Position numbers and translations under genes: made by a program. Under the pieces are notes generated by a model that made no database searches, had not been told where the DNA came from, and was given only the letters and a program-made list of their open reading frames with translations. Positions 58,951 to 64,000 of a DNA stretch of 64,000 nt are shown piece after piece; position 1 is the stretch's first letter; each line of letters starts with the position of its first letter. Origin of the DNA: Sciurus carolinensis (Eukaryota; Chordata; Mammalia; Rodentia; Sciuridae); assembly GCF_902686445.1 (NCBI RefSeq), contig NC_062217.1, forward strand, positions 88,779,758 to 88,843,757, read 5' to 3'.

Positions 58951-61685
58951 TGAAATTAAGTTATATGTGTTAATAACGTTATCTTCTTTTCTAGGAACCT
59001 CTTAAGACATCATTGCAAGTAAGAAAGTAGAATATAGTTATTAATGATCCAATCAAATTTCATCAAAATATTATCTCCATGAGTGAAGTATATCATTCAA
59101 ATTGCTCCCATATCATCATAGTTGAATTTTTTAATGTATCCCTTTCCTCCAAGATAGAAACATCCTGAATGTAGTGGGAGTTTTGTATACATTCCCAAAA
59201 TGGCAGCTGTATTGGGACAGAAAGGTTTTGACTTGGAAATCAAGGGAAAAAACTAGATAGTGATTATTGAGTTTCATGTTAGTTTCTAAAAGATTACATG
59301 GCTTTATTTACTCAGATCTTCACTTTCTTGTGGAGTCCATAGGAACAGAAAAACTTGCTACTGTTAGTAGATCTTTCTGGTGTAGTGAACTAAATAGTGT
59401 CATCTAGTTTATTCAAACTCTATCACCTTCAGTCTGTTAGGACTTGAATCCTGGTAGTGTCTAGTCCTGTGTCTTTGGAGAAAAATATTCACTTGCCTAG
59501 AATCTGTTATCTCACCAGTAAATAGGATGTAATGCTTGCTTAACATTTAGGTTATAAGGATTAAAAATTAAATATATGTAGAAGAGTTCCTAACATATTT
59601 AAGCATTATAATATTAGTTGTAATTATTACCATTACAGTGAGGTGCATTTGTACCCTGGTTCAATTTTGAGTGTATGCTCCTTTTTTACTAATAACTAGT
59701 CTCCAAGTCTCATCCAATAAATTAATAATATAAAAAAATTAGTATTAAAACCCAGCACTCCTAATCAAAACTCAGAAATGATTATTTTAAAAAGTAAGTA
59801 TAGCTGAAACTTGAAAGAAAATTCAAGTGTATGCTTCATATTGCATAGTAATTGCTTAAATCACATAAGGTTTCTCTAGAATCTGTTTTTAGCTGATTCC
59901 TATCAAAGTTAAAAGAATGTTATGAGTTTAGTAAATGTGAATCAGGTGCAAATCAAATGAAATCCTTGTTCAAGAGGTTTACAAATGTATTTGATTCAAA
60001 AAGCAACAGTCATTAAAACCTTTTTAAGAAAATCTATCTAGGGTCAACAAATATATTTATACAAATAATTTATTGTGTCTTTATTTGGGGATTATGTAGT
60101 ATGCACAATATGCTTTATTGTTATCTAATCCTTTATAATTATTGAAAAATTCTTTTGGGGGATTACCAAGGCCTTTCTGTATTCCTTTCTACACAGTTGG
60201 GTGTATATAATGTAACTTGCATTAAATACTAAGCAAATCTAAATGTCTGTGTTGTTTATTAAACATGTGTTTAAATTACACTAAGCAATTTATAAAAAAA
60301 AAAAAGAATAGCCATCATGGAGTAAGTAGTACTGGAATTGCCTCCTACTCTAATCAGCTAAACAACTAAATATCTGACAGAATTGCATTTAGATAGTGTT
60401 TAACAGACAGCACATGCTGTTATCCCTGAGAGAAGACAGATTAGGTGCTCAATCATCACACAGTTTCTGACTTCTTTTGAGACCACAAAGAATCAAGTGT
60501 GGATGTCTTGCTGAGTTGACATAGATAAGAGGGTTCTGAAAGGTTGATGCATACAAGGTTCACAAGGTCAGGCTCCAGAAACATGCTTAGGTATCCTTGT
60601 GAGTCTTTAGTTGGATATGAATTTATGAATAATTGGGTCAAATTCATGGAGCCAGATAATTACTAGTGAAAGAACAACTACCTGTAAACCAACCCATCTT
60701 CAGGCCACACCAATTTACATTTCCTCTATAGAACATAACAATTGTGCTGCTGTACATCTTTGACATTCATTATTCTGACAATTCTTTTTAAAATGATCTT
60801 TGTTTGTTGGACATGATATTGACACACTTTGTTATCAGCCAGAGAGTAATGATCCTGCTAAATATCTGTGGTATTTGCAGCATCTTCATAAGAGCTATGC
60901 CTTAGCAAACAGAAAGTGAAGAAAAATGCTTTAAAATGTGCTATAAATTTATAAAAAGATTAAAAATATGATTATATGTGGAAAGAAATAAAAATCTTAA
61001 AAAACCCTAGAAGAGCATCTAGATCTAAAAACAACAAAGAAAATAAAATTAAGTAAATTTACATGGTACTTATCAACGGACTTGAAACTGAGGAATGAAA
61101 GATAAGTAAACTTGATGACATTGAAAAAAATATCAAATGTGAAGTACAAAGAGAAAAATAGCCTAGAGTGTAGGGAGAAGGGAAAATATGTCAGTAAGAA
61201 GTGGTCTATCATCCTTATTTTAAACTATGTGTAAGGAATAAAAGAGAGAAGAAAAAAAGAAAAAAATATTTAATGTGTTCACACACACTTTGTCATGAAG
61301 TACACTGTTTTATATTTAAATACACTTTTATACAGTGAAGGAGAAAATAATTATGTATAAAACTATGAAGGAAAAGGTGAAAACCATTCTGTTTTGGTTA
61401 TAAAGTAGGAGTCATTTGTGTTCTTAAACCTAATTTAATTATTAAGGTTAAAACTAATCAGGATGAAAAGTTAGAGAATATAAATTAACATATGTAACAT
61501 TATAAATTACATTTAAATAACTTCATGAGCAAAAGAATACAATGGGTACTCATTTAGTTAGCCTAACATGACATTAAAATTTAGCAGAATGCCTTAAAAC
61601 CCTTTCTTCCTTGCACATTTCTTCTCCACTTCACATACTAAGTATAATATCCATCCTCGAATTCTTATCTACTGCAGCACTCTGG
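58951..61685. other. Unrecognised AT-rich DNA
   Basis: About 2.7 kb without a confident gene or repeat. ACATTTCCTCTATAGAACATAACA-like sequence at 60,717-60,742 resembles 62,103-62,130 (ACATTTCCTCTAGAAGAC-TATAAC), and both continue into a TGT(A/T)ATA(C)C(A/T)TTTGAC phrase, so both may come from one old LINE family. The frames at 60,456-60,647 and 60,997-61,212 (minus) have no domain. Confidence 0.4.
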
Positions 61686-61722
61686 TTTATAAGTTCTCTC
61701 TCTCTCTCACTCTCTCTCATGC
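61686..61722. repeat. (CT)n microsatellite
   Basis: TCTCTCTCTCTCTCACTCTC followed by TCTCATGCACACAAACACAC, a simple pyrimidine tract running into a short CA-rich stretch. Confidence 0.93.
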
Positions 61723-61789
61723 ACACAAACACACAGGCATAATTACAAAAACAGTCTTTTACACATGCTTACAAAAAAGTAAATATATT

Positions 61790-62718
61790 TTATATATTCT
61801 ATTGAGGATTTTTCATTCAGATATATGTGTATAAAATGTACCACATTTGATATTTGAAATTCTATCTTAATAATGGTGATTAACACTGCATAAATATATT
61901 TTTCAATTAATTATTTTACTAGTTGATATTTTTATTGCTTCTAATTTTTTAATATAAGAATGTTTTTTTTCTGTAGATGTCAGCTTATGCACATAGACAA
62001 GATTTTTCTCTAGGTTATGCATTCAAGTTTGCTGAGTAAAGATATATAGATTTTTCACATTGCTAGCTTCTTTCCAATTATAGACTACACAAGTGCACTA
62101 GTTTACATTTCCTCTAGAAGACTATAACAGTTACGTTGTTATATACCTTTGACTTATTGTTACAAGTTAAAAATGCTTGTTAGATGGTGTGTGTTCTGAA
62201 TAACAAATATCTGCTTAAAAATGAAGCCAATAATCCTTTCAAATGTTTATTAGCAGTTCAATTTTCCTCATTTGAAGGTTGTTTCCCTTTGTACATTTTT
62301 TGCCTTATAGTATTGATTTTTAGTTTTGCTGTATACTTAATATGTTAAAATTTATATAAACAAATTTGTAAATGCATCAAAACTATCTTTTTTGATATAG
62401 TCATGTTTTAATTATTTTCATTGTCATTAAGAAATTTTACAAATAGTCCACAAATCAAATCATACTTTCAATTATACTTTTTGTTTTGTATCAGGAAATC
62501 TTTGTCAAAATTTTGAAGATATTATTGCATATTTGATTCTGAAAATTTCAAGTTTTCTTGCCTTAGCTAGGATTTCACTAAAATTAAATTTTTTCTGCAG
62601 CATGAAATAATAATCCAATTACCTTTTTATATTGTTCCACTAGTACTTCTTGAATAGTTCATTCATCCCATATTGGTCTCTAATTCCAGATACATAAATA
62701 TGTGGGTCTATTTCTACT
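61790..62718 (-). mobile_element. Probable old LINE (L1M/HAL1-like) fragments
   Basis: AGTTGATATTTTTATTGCTT near 61,921, TACACAAGTGCACTAGTTTA near 62,086, CATTTGAAGGTTGTTTCCC near 62,270 and TTTGTATCAGGAAATCTTTG near 62,487 have the flavour of worn minus-strand L1-class ORF2 and 3' regions. The evidence is weak and no reading frame survives. Confidence 0.35.
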
Positions 62719-62945
62719 ACTTTACTCTTTTGGGGAGTGGGTTGGGTACTGGGGCTTGAACCCAGGGCACTAGGGCACTGAGCCACATCTCCAGCTCTAT
62801 TTTGTGTTTTATTTAGAGACAGGATCTCACTGAGTTGCTTAGCACCTCGCTGTTGCTGAGGCTGGCTTTGAATACAGGATCTCCTTACCATAACCTCCTG
62901 AGCTGCTGGGATTACAGGCGAGCACCACCACATCCGACTTTACTC
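62719..62945 (-). mobile_element. B1-ID composite SINE (MEN/B4-like) with 9-bp TSD
   Basis: The plus strand shows the reversed ID half (GGTACTGGGGCTTGAACCCA, CACTGAGCCACATCTCCAGC), the linker TATTTTGTGTTTTATTTAGAG, and the reversed B1 half (ACAGGATCTCACTGAGTTGC, GGGATTACAGGCGAGCACCA). ACTTTACTC flanks it at 62,719-62,727 and 62,937-62,945. The well-kept B box and CpG (GGCGAG) suggest it is younger than the copies at 16.4 and 24.5 kb. A 97-codon minus frame (62,640-62,933) runs through it by chance, as B1 sequences often give. Confidence 0.92.
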
Positions 62946-64000
62946 ATCTGTTTCAGTTGAGCATCCTGTTGCTTTTGTGAGTCACTCCAAGGTAATGTTT
63001 ATCTGGAGATCTCTATGAATACACTGAGAAATAAGTGCAAGTCATACATCCATTTGAGAGGAGACCGTGCTTCTTCTCAAAACATACCTTTTTGACCTCA
63101 TAGTCCAATGGGGACTCCAGTCTGTGAGGGCTCTTTCCCTTGTCAATATGATGACATTGCCATGATATGGGTTCCAGTTTTAGCTGAATACCCCAATTAT
63201 TCTCTTTGCAGGGGATAACCTGTCTCCTGTTGCCTGAACAACCACTAAAATACTCTCTTAGTTTATCAGTCTCCGAATAGGCTCCAGAGCAACTTTAAAT
63301 CTACACTGGTTTAACCCCTTGACTTCTAGCTTCCACTGTCCTTTGGGGGTTCTATACTTAATACTTTCTCAACAAGAAACCCAAGTCAAGCCAAATTAAC
63401 AAACCATAACCAACCAATAAAAAACTGGATATTTTCTAGAATACATTTAATGTTACTGTGTTAATGTGTAATATATGGTGAATTTTTCATAACATCTTCT
63501 ATACTATGATAGTAGTCATAGTCCAGAAATATTTCCAGTAGTATAGATATAATAAATAACAGAAAAAGGAGCAGTCACTGCACAGCAATTTCCCCTTACG
63601 ATGTGTTATTTATTTTTATAATGAAATATAAATCTCTTCAGATAAGAATTGCTCTCAGTTCCATATTCTCCCCATTTTATTTTACACGTTGTCTGCCTCT
63701 CTAATCTATATTATCTGTCCAGTGCCTAAAGACATTAAAGTTTTTAATACCTGATTTAAGAATTTAATTCTCTCTTTTATATATTTATCCCACTCTTAAG
63801 TTTGAAGAGCTTCCTACTTTCTAGTGGTAATAGAAAAATTAGAGTAGCATAGACTTCTCTCTCTTTGGACTTAAAACAACCATGCCTGACTCAAGCAGTT
63901 GACCTTCCTTCCTGTTCATCCTTCCACTGACAACATTGAAGAACCATTTTTACAATGTTTAATACCCCCTTAAGTCACATCTCATTCTGAATATATGTTG
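62946..64000. other. Unrecognised DNA
   Basis: No gene or confident repeat. The 63,080-63,350 part is less AT-rich than the rest but shows no domain or repeat that I can name. Confidence 0.4.

Noticed and set aside
62640..62933. A protein-coding gene on the minus strand
   Set aside because: The frame is the chance reading of a B1-ID SINE; such B1-derived frames are common.

Overview
This is a repeat-rich, AT-rich stretch of mammalian nuclear DNA that most likely comes from a squirrel-family rodent (Sciuridae). Three things point there: short ID SINEs carrying the typical sciurid 3' tail, B1-ID composite SINEs (MEN/B4-like), and many copies of one L1 family with rodent-type ORF2. I see no host protein-coding exon, no functional RNA gene, no prokaryotic feature and no CRISPR. 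The window behaves as intergenic or deep intronic sequence, and nearly all protein coding potential in it is decayed LINE-1.

Layout. 0-10.6 kb: mostly unrecognised AT-rich sequence with two ID SINEs (1.5 and 1.8 kb) and older L1 pieces (2.9, 5.8-7.2 and 7.3-8.5 kb). One of these pairs an inverted ORF1 piece with a forward 3' end. 10.6-15.2 kb: two nested minus-strand L1 copies. The outer one is bounded by unusually long (about 95-115 bp) imperfect direct repeats. 15.5-16.7 kb: an ancient medium-reiteration repeat and a MaLR-type LTR split by a B1-ID SINE. 16.7-21.3 kb: a 4.1 kb minus-strand L1 of intermediate age. 21.3-25.4 kb: mostly unrecognised, with one SINE. 25.4-29.4 kb: an old plus-strand L1 with a 5'UTR-like part and rearranged ORF2. 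29.4-38 kb: mostly unrecognised, with two MLT1-type LTRs, L2 and MIR remnants and a cluster of short tandem duplications. 38.1-38.7 kb: a tRNA-derived retrocopy with a perfect 13-bp target-site duplication (TSD) but no poly(A) tail, and a short L1 3' end.

The core is a set of young L1s. Element F (39.24-45.16 kb, plus strand) is near full length with a perfect 16-bp TSD. A composite block at 49.00-57.63 kb (minus strand) holds a full-length L1 (E) followed, in the sense direction, by a 1.9 kb 5'-truncated L1 (D). One perfect 13-bp TSD encloses both, so they landed as one unit, by 3' transduction or by template jumping during reverse transcription. The block sits inside a much older plus-strand L1M. 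All ORF1 and ORF2 copies are broken by frameshifts or stops, so none is autonomous as read.

The young L1s share an odd trait. Their 3'UTRs carry a short TTAGGG-like (telomere-like) array beside a G-rich tract, and this is missing from the older copies in the same window. E and F also have different repeated 5'UTR promoters between shared ends. The 132-bp repeats of E keep an open antisense reading frame with a 44-residue period.

All family names come from pattern recognition of the sequence. Exact subfamily names, ages and copy numbers need a repeat library or whole-genome comparison, which I could not run.
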